Source: Oscillospiraceae bacterium (lineage in GTDB: Bacteria > Bacillota > Clostridia > Oscillospirales > Ruminococcaceae). Taken from it: DNA of 36,910 bases. Positions 14,311 through 23,966 of this stretch are shown here, piece after piece. The translations under genes and the position numbers were made by a program. Under the pieces are notes generated by a model that saw nothing but the letters and a program-made list of their open reading frames with translations, did not search any database and was not told the DNA's origin. How positions within the stretch are numbered: the stretch's first letter is position 1; every line of letters begins with the position of its first letter. The stretch lies in the NCBI GenBank assembly GCA_016281125.1, contig JAEEIA010000047.1:1-36910 (forward strand), in the 5' to 3' direction.

Positions 14311-16515
14311 ATGAAAAACAGCAATTACATCATCGGGGTGATCGCTGCGGAGGTCAGCAGCATTGAGCAGCGGCAGATTCTTTCCGGCATAGTCGCCCGC
14401 GCACAGGAATACCGTGCGCAGACCGTTGTGCTGTCAAATCTGTATAATCCCTTTGACGAGGATCTTGCCGACAGTACCGAAAACCGGATTTATGAGCTGA
14501 TCGCATCCGATTCCTTTGATGCGCTGATTTTTCTGCCGGAGTCCTTTGTCAATCCGGCGCTCCGCAGGAAAATTCTGATGCAGATCCGCAGCCGCAGCGA
14601 GCTGCCGGTGATTTTTGTCGGCTCGGAGCTGCCGGAGTTTACTGGCTGCCGTTTCCCGCACATCAATACCAGCGATGCGAATGATCTCGAAGCGGTTACG
14701 GATTATCTGATTGACGAATGCGGATTCCGGCGGATCTCTTTGCTGACCGGGCCGCTGTCCATGAGCATTTCCCATGCCCGTCTGAACGGTTACCGGCATG
14801 CACTGGAAAAGCACGGAATCCGGTATGATCCGGAGATGGTGATTGAGGGCAACTTCTGGCACGATGCAGGCCGAAAGCTCGCAAAGGAATACCTGAGCGG
14901 GGTGCGTGATGAGCCGGAGGCGCTGGTCTGTTCCAATGATTATATGGCGTTCGGACTGCTGGATACTTATGCGGAGGCCGGAGAGGACATCACAGCGCAT
15001 ATGGCGGTGATCGGATACGAGTTTATTCCGGAGCGCAACCTGCACACGCCGCTCCTGATGACGTATCAGCGGAACCGCGCGGAACTCGGTTCGTCTGCGG
15101 TTGATATTCTGATGCGCCGGCTGAACGGGGAACCGGAACAGCCCTTTGTCCCGCCGACAGGCCGTTTGATCGGCGGTCAGAGCTGCCCTTGCTTTCATAC
15201 GGCGATTCATCATAATGAGGAGCTTGCTGCTGCGCGTCTGATCCGGCAGTATTCGGAATGGAATCTCAGCTCGGGGATGGAATCCAAGCTGACAGAATGC
15301 CGCAGCATTGAACAGTTTGCAGAGATAATGGGGGAGTTTCTGTATCTGGTGCGCGGTGCAGCAGACATTGTGCTCTGTCTGTTTGAGGACTGGTTCCGTT
15401 CTGCGGAAACAGTCAGCCGGACGCTGGTCTGCCGGAATATCAATATCTGGGCGGATCATACCGTGTATTCCGCGGCACAGGAACAGCTGCCCGGCATCAT
15501 CCGTCGGTACAAGAAGGCCGCAGCCGGGTACATCACGCCGATCTGTTTCAAGGAACGGCTGCTCGGCTACTGCATGGCATGGTTCGAGCGGCCGGATACC
15601 AATGATGAAATCTATCTGCATTGGCTGAAATCTGTTGCAAACGGCCTTGAATTTCTGCGGCTGAAAGGGGATGTGCGTTTTCTGCTGCAATGCCGGACAC
15701 TGTCGCCCTCCTATGACAGCATGACGGGCGTGTTCAGTGCGGACGGCCTGCGGGATGCCTACCAGCTGATGCTGAATGCACAGCATCCGCAAAAGGTCAT
15801 GATGATCGCGTTCCGGTTCCGTTACAGCCAGAATGCGCTGAATACCACACACAGCGCCAAGGAAACCGTAAGCAGCTTGCTGGCGGCAGTTGCGGTCATT
15901 AAACGGTTTCACGGAAACGGCAGTATTATAGGCCGGATTTCGGAATATGAGATTCTGCTGATCTGCCGCGGCGGCGGCATATCTGCGAAAGAATTAGCAG
16001 ATGCCATACATACGGAAATTTTATACGATGCGGATTTTATCCGGTTATCTGACGGCGTGCAGGATCTGATATACGGTGCGGAATTTCCGGCCGGAACGAA
16101 CGATCTTTCCGGGCACATCGGTCAGATGACAGACGGCCTGACGCGTTTGCAGGAAGAACAGGAACAGATTCGCCGGCAGCCGCATTTTCATGAGCTGAAT
16201 ATTATGCATGAAAAGCTGTTCCGCGATCCGCTGTGCGAGGCGCGCCTGAAGGACGCCGCAGAAGCGCTGATGCTCAATCAGAATCATTTCAACCGGATTT
16301 ACCGGCAGTGCTTCGGCGTCAGCTTCCACCGGGATCATATTCTGGCGAAAATGCAGCTTGCTCGGCATCTTCTGATTGCGACCGAACAGACGGTTGCGGG
16401 AATCGCGGAATCCTGCGGGTATACCGACAGCAAGTATTTTATCCGTCAGTTCAGTGACGTCACGGGCTTTTCTCCGAAGTTGTACAGGCAGACTGTCCGC
16501 ATTTATTGCGGTTGA
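14311..16515 (+). CDS. AraC-family regulator with LacI-like sensor and degenerate GGDEF
   Basis: 734 aa from the ATG at 14311. The first 285 residues fold like a LacI/periplasmic-binding sugar sensor (NYIIGVIAAEV start, LVCSNDYMAFGLLDTYAEAG, AVIGYEF..TTYQ-type segments) without the LacI helix-turn-helix. A middle part (about 300-445) resembles a GAF-like input domain, followed by a GGDEF-like fold in which the motif is R542-I-S-E-Y-E547 instead of RxGGDEF, so it cannot be an active cyclase. The C-terminal 95 residues are an AraC DNA-binding domain with two helix-turn-helix units; TVAGIAESCGYTDSKYFIRQF and GFSPKLYRQ are its signature. Likely senses a sugar and controls the xylan enzyme gene 140 nt downstream; the link is inferred from position. 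Confidence 0.85.
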   Translation: MKNSNYIIGVIAAEVSSIEQRQILSGIVARAQEYRAQTVVLSNLYNPFDEDLADSTENRIYELIASDSFDALIFLPESFVNPALRRKILMQIRSRSELPVIFVGSELPEFTGCRFPHINTSDANDLEAVTDYLIDECGFRRISLLTGPLSMSISHARLNGYRHALEKHGIRYDPEMVIEGNFWHDAGRKLAKEYLSGVRDEPEALVCSNDYMAFGLLDTYAEAGEDITAHMAVIGYEFIPERNLHTPLLMTYQRNRAELGSSAVDILMRRLNGEPEQPFVPPTGRLIGGQSCPCFHTAIHHNEELAAARLIRQYSEWNLSSGMESKLTECRSIEQFAEIMGEFLYLVRGAADIVLCLFEDWFRSAETVSRTLVCRNINIWADHTVYSAAQEQLPGIIRRYKKAAAGYITPICFKERLLGYCMAWFERPDTNDEIYLHWLKSVANGLEFLRLKGDVRFLLQCRTLSPSYDSMTGVFSADGLRDAYQLMLNAQHPQKVMMIAFRFRYSQNALNTTHSAKETVSSLLAAVAVIKRFHGNGSIIGRISEYEILLICRGGGISAKELADAIHTEILYDADFIRLSDGVQDLIYGAEFPAGTNDLSGHIGQMTDGLTRLQEEQEQIRRQPHFHELNIMHEKLFRDPLCEARLKDAAEALMLNQNHFNRIYRQCFGVSFHRDHILAKMQLARHLLIATEQTVAGIAESCGYTDSKYFIRQFSDVTGFSPKLYRQTVRIYCG

Positions 16516-16551
16516 ATGCATATTTCGTCCACCTATTATTGATTTTATGAG

Positions 16552-16580
16552 TTGACGGCACCCCTTGAATATAGTACAAT
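16552..16580 (+). promoter_or_regulatory. Promoter of the xylan enzyme gene
   Basis: TTGACG (16552-16557), 17 bp, TACAAT (16575-16580). A CGGCCG/CGGCCG stem (16589-16594 and 16606-16611) lies in the 5' leader just after the start site. Confidence 0.7.
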
Positions 16581-16654
16581 ATGATTGACGGCCGAAAAAA
16601 GGGAACGGCCGCAGGGTATCTGTGACTGTATTATTTTTAAGGGGGTTATCAAGC

Positions 16655-19600
16655 ATGAAAACAGGCAAAACGATCAGGCATCTGCTGAGTGCCGTGCTTT
16701 CCGGCGCAATGCTGTTTCAGACAGCAGCGCTGATGCCGGTAACGGATGCGAAAGCAGCAGGTTTGTGTTCGGTCAACACAAACAAAACCTATCAGATGAT
16801 CCAGGGCTTCGGCGGCATCAATCACCGCGAGTGGACGGGATACGATCTGTCTGACAGTGAGGTGCAGAGAGCGTTCGGCAACGGGGCAAATGAGCTTGGC
16901 ATGAGCATTCTGCGTATCTATGTGAATGACGACAGCAGCCAGTGGAAGCTGGCAATCCCGGTCGCACAGAAAGCACAGAAGCTCGGCGCCACGGTGTTTG
17001 CATCGCCGTGGAATCCGCCTGCTTCGATGCGCTCCAACGGCAGCGGCGGTGCAAGAGGCGGCAAATATGTTCTGAACAACGGCGCAGAAGCGCAGTACGC
17101 CAGGCATCTGAACGACTTTGTCAAGTATGTCGAGAGCCAGGGCGTCAATCTGTATTCCGTTTCCGTTCAGAATGAGCCGGACTGGTCGGTGGACTGGACA
17201 TACTGGTCGCCGGAACGTGTGGCAAACTTCATCGCCAATTACGGGCAGACTGTCACTGCCGGCACAAATGCAAAAATGATGTCGGCGGAGAGTTTCAGTT
17301 ACAGCAAGGATTATTATAACGCGATTCTGAACAACCAGAAGGCTTTTGATAACTGCGGCATTTTCGGTACGCATTTTTACGGCACGCAGCGCAGCGCCAT
17401 GGATTTCCCAGCTCTGGAAACCTGCGGCAAGGACATCTGGATGACAGAGGTCTACTGCCCGGATTCCAACATCAGCTGTGAAGCGTTTCCGGAATCGCTG
17501 GATCAGGCGGAAAACATCCATAACGGCCTGGTCGTCGGCAACATGAACGCGTATGTTGTGTGGTATATCAAGCGCAGCTACGGCCCGCTCAATGAAAGCG
17601 GCCAGATTTCCAAGCGCGGTTACTGCTTTGCACAGTATTCCAAGTATGTGCGTCCGGGTGACGTCCGCATTGATGCGACGGAGCAGCCGAACAGCAATAT
17701 TCTGGTTTCGGCATTCAAGCACAGCCCGACACAGATCGAGATTGTTGCGATCAATAAGGGCTCCTCGGAGGTCACGCAGGAATTTTCCGTCAGCAACAGA
17801 AGCATTACCAATGTGGATCGTTACCGCACATCGGCGAACGAGAACATCGCACAGACAAAGGGCATGGAGTATTCCGGTTCCGGCTTTTTCGCTTCGCTGC
17901 CCGCAAAGAGCGTTTCGACCTTTGTGGTTTCGCTGGAAAGCGACGGCGTGGAGGTTCCTGAGAATCCGAATCAGCCGGTTGTTGTTGAACCGGAAAAGCC
18001 GGATGAGAACGGCTATTATTTCCACGACACCTTTGAAAACGGCACCTGTGAGTGGGAAGGCCGCGGCGGCGCGGGCGTGAGCCTCAGCAGCGATGCGTAT
18101 CAGGGTTCGAAGGCGCTTGCCGTCAGCGGACGTGAAAAAGCGTGGAACGGCGCGCAGAAAACGCTCAATTACGCAACCTTTGAAGCAGGCAAGGCGTACA
18201 GCTTCAGCGCCTGTGTCAAATCCGATACGGAACAGAAATTCATGCTTTCGCTCCAGTATACCGGTTCGGACGGTGAGGCAAAGTACGATCATATCGCGGA
18301 CGGCATCTCCGCGAACGGATATGTCCTGCTCTCCAATCCGAATTACACGATCCCTGCCGGAGCGAGTTCCCCGATTCTCTATGTGGAAACAGAGGAGGGG
18401 ACTGCCGATTTCGTTGTGGACGAGGTGATCGGTGCTGTTGCAGGAACAACGGTGCAGGGTCCGAAGCCCGTGCAGTTTATCCGCGGCGACATCAACAGCG
18501 ACGGCGTGATCAATGCGGCGGATCTTTCGCTTGCCAAGCAGGTGATTACCGGAAAGCTGACCGATGCAGCGGCAAAGCGTGCGGCGGACGTTGACCAGAG
18601 CGGTACGCCCGATGCGACCGACGCAGGTCTGCTCCGCGATTATATTCTGTCGAAAATCAAGGAATTCCCCGTCGCGGAAAAGCCGGTTCCGCAGGTCGAT
18701 TTTACGGAAATGGCTCAGAAATTCGGCAGCGTGAACCTTGCCAAATCCTATAAAAAGGACAATGAGCTGAATCCGATTCTTTCAACCTATTTCGGCGCCG
18801 ATCCCGGCGTCATGGAGTATGACGGCAGAATCTATGTTTACATGACCGACGATGCCCTGCAATACAGCGGAAACAATGTCGGTGAAAACGTCTATGGAAA
18901 AATCACGCATCTGCGCTGCATTTCCTCGGATGATCTCGTCAACTGGACGGATCACGGCCTGATCAATGCAGTCGGACAGAACGGCATTGCAAAATGGGCG
19001 GGCAATTCCTGGGCGCCGACCGCATGCCATAAAAAGATCAACGGCAAGGAAAAATTCTTCCTCTACTTTGCAAACAACGCAAACGGCATCGGCGTTCTGA
19101 CCTCTGACAGCCCGACCGGTCCGTGGACGGATCCGCTCGGCAAGGCGCTGATTTCCCGCAGCACACCGAATTGCAGCACGAATGATGTTGTATGGCTGTT
19201 TGACCCGGCCGTTCTGGTCGATGACGACGGCACAGGCTATCTGTATTTCGGCGGCGGCACGGACGGAAAGCCGACGGCGAATCCGAAGACGACGCGTGCG
19301 GTTCAGCTCGGTGATGATATGATCTCGCTTGCCGGTACGCCCGTCACGATTGACGCGCCGTATGTCTTTGAGGACAGCGGCATTCACAAGTATAACGGCA
19401 AATACTATTACAGCTACTGCACCAACTGGAATACCGGCGGCAACCAGTACGGTCTTTCCACTGCCGCAATCGACTACATGGTCAGCGACAGCCCGCTCGG
19501 CCCGTTCACCTATAAAGGCGAGGTGTTCAAGAATATCGGCAATTTCTTCGGAACGACCGGCAATAACCACCACACCATTATCGAATTCAAGGGACAGTTC

Positions 19601-20107
19601 TATCTGTTCTATCATGCACAGTATTTGCAGGATCAGATGGGGCTGAACGGACTCGGCTACCGCACCACGCATATTGATAAGATCACTGTCAACAGTGACG
19701 GTTCGATGAAGCAGGTGACCGGCACCAAGACCGGCGTTTCCCAGATCAAGGCACTGGATCCGTTTGAGGAGGTTCGTGCCGCGACACTGTCGCATCAGGG
19801 CGGCATCGAGATTACCGGCAGCGGAAATACGTCCGTCAAAGCAGACAAGGGCGACTGGTTCCGCGTATCCGGTGTTGACTGCGGAAGCAATGCCTCTGTG
19901 ATTACGGTCAGGGCTTCTGCATCAAACGGCAGCATCATCAAAGTATGTACGGGCAGTGCATCCGGCACGGCAGTTTCGTACATTGAGGTACCGGCGGGCA
20001 GCTCCGCGCAGGAGATTGTCGCCCCGGTACAGGGACTTTCCGGCAAGCAGGATCTGTATTTTGTGTTCAGCAACACGACATCCATGGAAAGCTGGAAAAT
20101 GAGCTAA
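16655..20107 (+). CDS. Bifunctional cellulosomal xylan enzyme: GH30-CBM22-dockerin-GH43-CBM6
   Basis: 1150 aa; the ATG at 16655 follows AAGGGGGTT. Signal peptide 1-37. Residues 38-430 are a GH30 xylanase (subfamily 8-like): QGFGGINHREWTG, acid/base E174 in VQNEPDW, nucleophile E265 in IWMTEVYC, and WYIKRSYGPL, close to the element that reads glucuronic acid side chains in GH30_8. A CBM22-type binding domain spans 452-600 (YYFHDTFENGTCEW). An internal dockerin spans 611-675 (GDINSDGVINAAD and DVDQSGTPDATD). Residues 705-1035 are a GH43 arabinofuranosidase/xylosidase with D716, D850 and E906 as the catalytic triad, and the last 115 residues are a CBM6-like domain. It should cut glucuronoxylan and trim side chains or oligomers. 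Exact specificity of each module is not provable by eye. Confidence 0.92.
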   Translation: MKTGKTIRHLLSAVLSGAMLFQTAALMPVTDAKAAGLCSVNTNKTYQMIQGFGGINHREWTGYDLSDSEVQRAFGNGANELGMSILRIYVNDDSSQWKLAIPVAQKAQKLGATVFASPWNPPASMRSNGSGGARGGKYVLNNGAEAQYARHLNDFVKYVESQGVNLYSVSVQNEPDWSVDWTYWSPERVANFIANYGQTVTAGTNAKMMSAESFSYSKDYYNAILNNQKAFDNCGIFGTHFYGTQRSAMDFPALETCGKDIWMTEVYCPDSNISCEAFPESLDQAENIHNGLVVGNMNAYVVWYIKRSYGPLNESGQISKRGYCFAQYSKYVRPGDVRIDATEQPNSNILVSAFKHSPTQIEIVAINKGSSEVTQEFSVSNRSITNVDRYRTSANENIAQTKGMEYSGSGFFASLPAKSVSTFVVSLESDGVEVPENPNQPVVVEPEKPDENGYYFHDTFENGTCEWEGRGGAGVSLSSDAYQGSKALAVSGREKAWNGAQKTLNYATFEAGKAYSFSACVKSDTEQKFMLSLQYTGSDGEAKYDHIADGISANGYVLLSNPNYTIPAGASSPILYVETEEGTADFVVDEVIGAVAGTTVQGPKPVQFIRGDINSDGVINAADLSLAKQVITGKLTDAAAKRAADVDQSGTPDATDAGLLRDYILSKIKEFPVAEKPVPQVDFTEMAQKFGSVNLAKSYKKDNELNPILSTYFGADPGVMEYDGRIYVYMTDDALQYSGNNVGENVYGKITHLRCISSDDLVNWTDHGLINAVGQNGIAKWAGNSWAPTACHKKINGKEKFFLYFANNANGIGVLTSDSPTGPWTDPLGKALISRSTPNCSTNDVVWLFDPAVLVDDDGTGYLYFGGGTDGKPTANPKTTRAVQLGDDMISLAGTPVTIDAPYVFEDSGIHKYNGKYYYSYCTNWNTGGNQYGLSTAAIDYMVSDSPLGPFTYKGEVFKNIGNFFGTTGNNHHTIIEFKGQFYLFYHAQYLQDQMGLNGLGYRTTHIDKITVNSDGSMKQVTGTKTGVSQIKALDPFEEVRAATLSHQGGIEITGSGNTSVKADKGDWFRVSGVDCGSNASVITVRASASNGSIIKVCTGSASGTAVSYIEVPAGSSAQEIVAPVQGLSGKQDLYFVFSNTTSMESWKMS

Positions 20108-20126
20108 GCCTTCCTCCCCCCTAACT

Positions 20127-20180
20127 TTGAATATGCGGATTCCGGCGGGGGAACCCGTGTGCGGGAATTCGCATATTCAA
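20127..20180 (+). terminator. Hairpin after the xylan enzyme gene
   Basis: TTGAATATGCG (20127-20137) pairs with CGCATATTCAA (20170-20180), with further inner pairing. No T-run, so it is either the mRNA 3'-end stabiliser or an auxiliary terminator ahead of the next one. Confidence 0.5.
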
Positions 20181-20190
20181 TGAAAGAAAT

Positions 20191-20241
20191 ACGGACATAC
20201 AGCTGAGCATCCCCTTCGCTCAGAAGTATGTCCGTTTTTTA
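20191..20241. terminator. Strong bidirectional terminator
   Basis: ACGGACATAC (20191-20200) / GTATGTCCGT (20226-20235) plus inner CTGAGC/GCTCAG, then TTTTTT; it ends both the plus-strand enzyme gene and the minus-strand ATPase gene. Confidence 0.85.
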
Positions 20242-20258
20242 TATGCTGTGGTCGGCGG

Positions 20259-22883
20259 TTATGCTTTGCCGCCTCTGCGCTGGAATGCCTTGACGCATTC
20301 CACAGTCGGAACAATCGCGGCAGCCAGCAAGATTGCGTACAATACCTGCATCCCGTTCAGCTGCACGAGTGAGAATACATTGCGCAGACCCGGGATAAAC
20401 ACCAGCGGGATGGTCAGCACAAAGGATACGAGCACAGAGCCCAGCAGGAAAGTGTTGCCGTGCTTCATTGTGAATACGGAACCTTTCAGGCTGCGCATAT
20501 TCCATGCATGGAGCATCTCACAGACGGCCAGCGTGATGAACGCCATGGTTGTTCCGGCTTCGGGAGAGGTTCGGTGACCGATCATGTAAGAGGCGAGCGT
20601 CAGTGCCGCAATGACAAAGCCCTGCCACAGCAGGTTGATGCCAAGGCCGTCCGAGAAGATGTGCGAGCCGCTGCTTCTGGGCTTGCGCTTCATGATGCCC
20701 TCCTCGGCGGCCTCCATGCCGAGGCCGACAGCCGGGAAGCAGTCGGAAACCAGATTGATCCACAACAGGTGAACCGGGCTGAATATGCTCTTTCCGCCGC
20801 CGATGGCCAGCGTTGCCATGAGAATGCAGAGCACCTCGCTCAGATTGCTGGAGAGCAGGAACTGAATTGCCTTGCGGATGTTGTCATAGATGCGGCGGCC
20901 TTCTTCCACCGCGCCGACGATTGTTGCGAAGTTGTCGTCGGTCAGCACCATATCGGCAACATTTTTGGTGACGTCCGTGCCGGTGATGCCCATGCCGACA
21001 CCGATGTCCGCGCTCTTGATCGACGGTGCGTCGTTGACGCCGTCGCCGGTCATGGCGGTTGTCATGCCTTTCTTTCGCCATGCATTGACGATGCGAACCT
21101 TATGCTCCGGCTGCACGCGTGCATAGACGCTGTATTTCTCAACCGTTTCGTCAAACTCGGCATCCGGGATTTTGGAGAGCTCCGCGCCGGTCAGAGCCTG
21201 CTGTCCCTCACCGAGGATGCCGAGCTCCCTGGCGATAGCGACCGCGGTGTCGCGGTGGTCGCCGGTGATCATCACAGGACGGATGCCTGCGGTGCGGCAA
21301 AGTCCGATTGCGTCCTTGACCTCCGGACGAACCGGGTCGATCATGCCGGTCATGCCGATGTAAATGAGCTCCTCCTCCAGCGATTCGGGAGAAATATCGG
21401 CAGGCAGCTTGCTGTATTCGCGGTAAGCGGCCAGCAGCACGCGCAGCGCCTGATCCGCCATTTCCTTATTTTGGCGCAGAATTTCCTTGCGGTCGGTTTC
21501 CGTCATGGAGCGCACCTTTCCGCCGTCGAGGATATAGCAGCAGCGGCGGAGTACCTCGTCCGGTGCGCCCTTCGTATACTGAATGAAGCCGTCCGCGGTC
21601 TGATGCACCGTGGACATCATCTTGCGGAGCGAATCAAACGGCGCTTCGGCCACTCTGGGTGCTTCTGCTTCCAGTTCATATTTTTTCAGGCCGTTTTTGT
21701 TTGCGTATACAACCAGTGCGGCCTCTGTCGGCTCACCGGTGACGGATTCGTCCGGATTGAGCACGGCATCGCAGCAGAGCGCCATGGCCTTTGCAAGCAT
21801 CTGCTTGTCAGCAGTGTTCTCCTGCACGACGGTCATTTTATTCTGCGTCAGCGTACCGGTCTTGTCACTGCAAATGACCTGTGCGCAGCCGAGTGCCTCG
21901 ACGGCGGTCAGCCGTCTGATGACGGCGCCGCGCTTTGACATGTTCGTCACGCCGATGCTCAGCACGACGGTCACGACCGCAGCCAGCCCCTCCGGGATTG
22001 CAGCAACGGCCAGACTGACGGCAACCATAAAGGATTCCAGGAATCCGGGCAGCGTGACCGAACCGTTCCGCACGAGCATCTGAATCACGTTGAGGCCGAG
22101 GATGAACACGCAGATGCACAGCACGGCAACCGAAAGGATTTTGCTGAGCTGATCGAGATTCTTTTGCAGCGGCGTTTCGTCGTCGTCCGCCTCCGTAATG
22201 GCACCTGCGATTTTGCCCATTTCTGTCTGCATGCCGGTTGCAACGACAACGGCTTCTGCACGGCCGTATGCGACGCTGCTGCCCATGTACAGCATATTCT
22301 TTCTGTCACCGAGCGGTACCTCCTCGCCGGAGAGGACTGCGCTGTCCTTTTCGGTCGGGACGCTTTCGCCGGTCAGCGCGGATTCTTCGGCTTTCAGCGA
22401 GGCGGCCTCCAGAATGCGGCAGTCTGCCGGAATGTTGTCACCGGCTTCCAGGGTGATGACGTCACCGGGCACGAGCTCAGAGCTGTGGATGACGACCAGT
22501 TCCCCGGAGCGGTAGACTTTGCTGTTGGCGGCGCTCATCGCCTGGAGCGCCTCAATCGCGGATTCCGCCTTGTTTTCCTGATAAACGCCGAGCACCGCGT
22601 TGGCGAGGACGACGAACAGGATGATGAAGACATCCGCGTCCAGCTTTCCTTCTGAAATGATGCCGGTGATCGCGGAAACGACTGCTGCGGCAATCAGCAC
22701 AAGAATCATCGGGTTTTTGAACTGCGCAAGGAACCGCTGCATCAGTGTCGGCTTCGGCGGTTCGTCGAGCTTGTTGGCACCAAATTCGGTGAGCCGGCGT
22801 GCAGCCTCCTCAGAGGTCAGTCCGCCTGCGCTGCTGTTGACCTCCTCCAGAACCTTTTCGGCAGATACAAGATAGTGTTTCAT
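20259..22883 (-). CDS. P-type calcium-transporting ATPase (PMCA/SERCA-like)
   Basis: 874 aa from the ATG at 22883, chosen for AGGAGG just upstream; the upstream in-frame extension is noncoding-like. Order of features: cation-ATPase N-terminal domain, two transmembrane helices (around 60-105), actuator domain with ALTGESVPTEKD, helices 3-4 containing AIPEGLAA (the calcium-coordinating M4 motif), phosphorylation site D340 in CSDKTGTLTQNKM, nucleotide domain with KGAPDEVLRRC, hinge GDGVNDAPSIKSADIGVGMG, and six C-terminal helices. It pumps Ca2+ out of the cytoplasm using ATP. Transcribed alone. A link to calcium supply for dockerin folding is an attractive idea but only an inference from neighbours. 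Confidence 0.93.
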   Translation of the reverse strand: MKHYLVSAEKVLEEVNSSAGGLTSEEAARRLTEFGANKLDEPPKPTLMQRFLAQFKNPMILVLIAAAVVSAITGIISEGKLDADVFIILFVVLANAVLGVYQENKAESAIEALQAMSAANSKVYRSGELVVIHSSELVPGDVITLEAGDNIPADCRILEAASLKAEESALTGESVPTEKDSAVLSGEEVPLGDRKNMLYMGSSVAYGRAEAVVVATGMQTEMGKIAGAITEADDDETPLQKNLDQLSKILSVAVLCICVFILGLNVIQMLVRNGSVTLPGFLESFMVAVSLAVAAIPEGLAAVVTVVLSIGVTNMSKRGAVIRRLTAVEALGCAQVICSDKTGTLTQNKMTVVQENTADKQMLAKAMALCCDAVLNPDESVTGEPTEAALVVYANKNGLKKYELEAEAPRVAEAPFDSLRKMMSTVHQTADGFIQYTKGAPDEVLRRCCYILDGGKVRSMTETDRKEILRQNKEMADQALRVLLAAYREYSKLPADISPESLEEELIYIGMTGMIDPVRPEVKDAIGLCRTAGIRPVMITGDHRDTAVAIARELGILGEGQQALTGAELSKIPDAEFDETVEKYSVYARVQPEHKVRIVNAWRKKGMTTAMTGDGVNDAPSIKSADIGVGMGITGTDVTKNVADMVLTDDNFATIVGAVEEGRRIYDNIRKAIQFLLSSNLSEVLCILMATLAIGGGKSIFSPVHLLWINLVSDCFPAVGLGMEAAEEGIMKRKPRSSGSHIFSDGLGINLLWQGFVIAALTLASYMIGHRTSPEAGTTMAFITLAVCEMLHAWNMRSLKGSVFTMKHGNTFLLGSVLVSFVLTIPLVFIPGLRNVFSLVQLNGMQVLYAILLAAAIVPTVECVKAFQRRGGKA

Positions 22884-22917
22884 GGTATCCTCCTGATCAC
22901 AATATTCTAAACAATTT

Positions 22918-22946
22918 ATTATACCATTGTACAGATAGAAAAGCAA
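22918..22946 (-). promoter_or_regulatory. Promoter of the Ca2+-ATPase gene
   Basis: On the minus strand TTGCTT (22946-22941), 17 bp, TATAAT (22923-22918); the start codon is 35 nt downstream. Confidence 0.65.
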
Positions 22947-23136
22947 GATATTCTCTGTGTCCAAAAGATGAAAGTGAAGTGATAAATCTGTGAACAGTGT
23001 TGCTTGCATCCGTCAATTACCGCTGAAAAGTGCGCTTTGTTCCGTATGCAGGCATGCTGTTTTTCATACATCTGCGCGGCGAATCTCCGCAAATCGTGAA
23101 AGATGCTGTATTTTTTGCGGATTCAGGGATAAGCAC

Positions 23137-23165
23137 TTGATTTCTTGCGGAAATAATGGTATAAT
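23137..23165 (+). promoter_or_regulatory. Promoter of the NifU-like/GGGtGRT operon
   Basis: TTGATT (23137-23142), 17 bp, TATAAT (23160-23165), 95 nt before the first ATG. Between 22947 and 23136 I see no gene. Confidence 0.75.
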
Positions 23166-23260
23166 AGGAAAAGCGGTGTCCGATCCGGTCAGTGCTCCGA
23201 CGATCCGGCCGCCGAAATCAATCAATTTTTCTCGCTTTAATGCCAGAAAGGAGTATTTGA

Positions 23261-23953
23261 ATGATCTATTCGCACGAAGTAGAAACGATGTGCCCGATCG
23301 CACAGGGCGTCGCACACGGCGCGGCTCCGATCCCGGAGGAAGCCAAGTGGGTAAAGGCTAAGGAGATTAAGGATATTTCCGGCTTTACGCACGGTGTGGG
23401 CTGGTGCGCTCCGCAGCAGGGTACATGTAAGCTGACGCTCAATGTCAAAGAGGGCGTGATCCAGGAGTGCCTCGTTGAAACGATCGGCTGCTCCGGTATG
23501 ACCCATTCCGCTGCAATGGCTTCTGAGATTCTGCCCGGCAGAACGATTCTGGAAGCACTGAATACGGACCTCGTCTGCGATGCGATTAACACTGCTATGA
23601 GAGAGCTGTTCCTCCAGATCGTGTACGGCCGTTCGCAGTCTGCCTTCTCCGAGGGCGGTCTGGTTGTCGGCGCCGGCCTTGAGGATCTCGGCAAGGGTCT
23701 GCGTTCGCAGGTCGGTACCATGTACGGTACGCTCGCAAAGGGTCCGCGTTACCTCGAAATGACTGACGGCTATGTCACAGGCCTCGCTCTGAACGAGTAC
23801 GATGAGATCATCGGTTATAAATTCGTCAACTTCGGTAAGATGATGGACTTCATTAAGGCTGGCGATGATGCCAACACCGCATTTGAGAAGGCACAGGGTC
23901 AGTACGGCCGTGTCGCGGATGCAGTGAAGATCGTTGATCCGAGAAAGGAATAA
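23261..23953 (+). CDS. NifU/IscU-like iron-sulfur scaffold-type protein
   Basis: 230 aa; AAAGGAG 8 nt before the ATG. The segment ETIGCSGMTHSAAMASEILPG followed by RTILEAL matches the second Cys region of IscU/NifU scaffold proteins, and further conserved-looking Cys are C11, C49, C56, C70 and C77. It is longer than IscU (about 130 aa), with a C-terminal extension containing DEIIGYKFVNFGKMMDF. It is probably a cytoplasmic Fe-S-binding protein working with the protein encoded 13 nt downstream; the pair recurs in Clostridia, from memory, and no biochemical role is established. Confidence 0.75.
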   Translation: MIYSHEVETMCPIAQGVAHGAAPIPEEAKWVKAKEIKDISGFTHGVGWCAPQQGTCKLTLNVKEGVIQECLVETIGCSGMTHSAAMASEILPGRTILEALNTDLVCDAINTAMRELFLQIVYGRSQSAFSEGGLVVGAGLEDLGKGLRSQVGTMYGTLAKGPRYLEMTDGYVTGLALNEYDEIIGYKFVNFGKMMDFIKAGDDANTAFEKAQGQYGRVADAVKIVDPRKE

Positions 23954-23966
23954 GGAGGTTTGTTCA

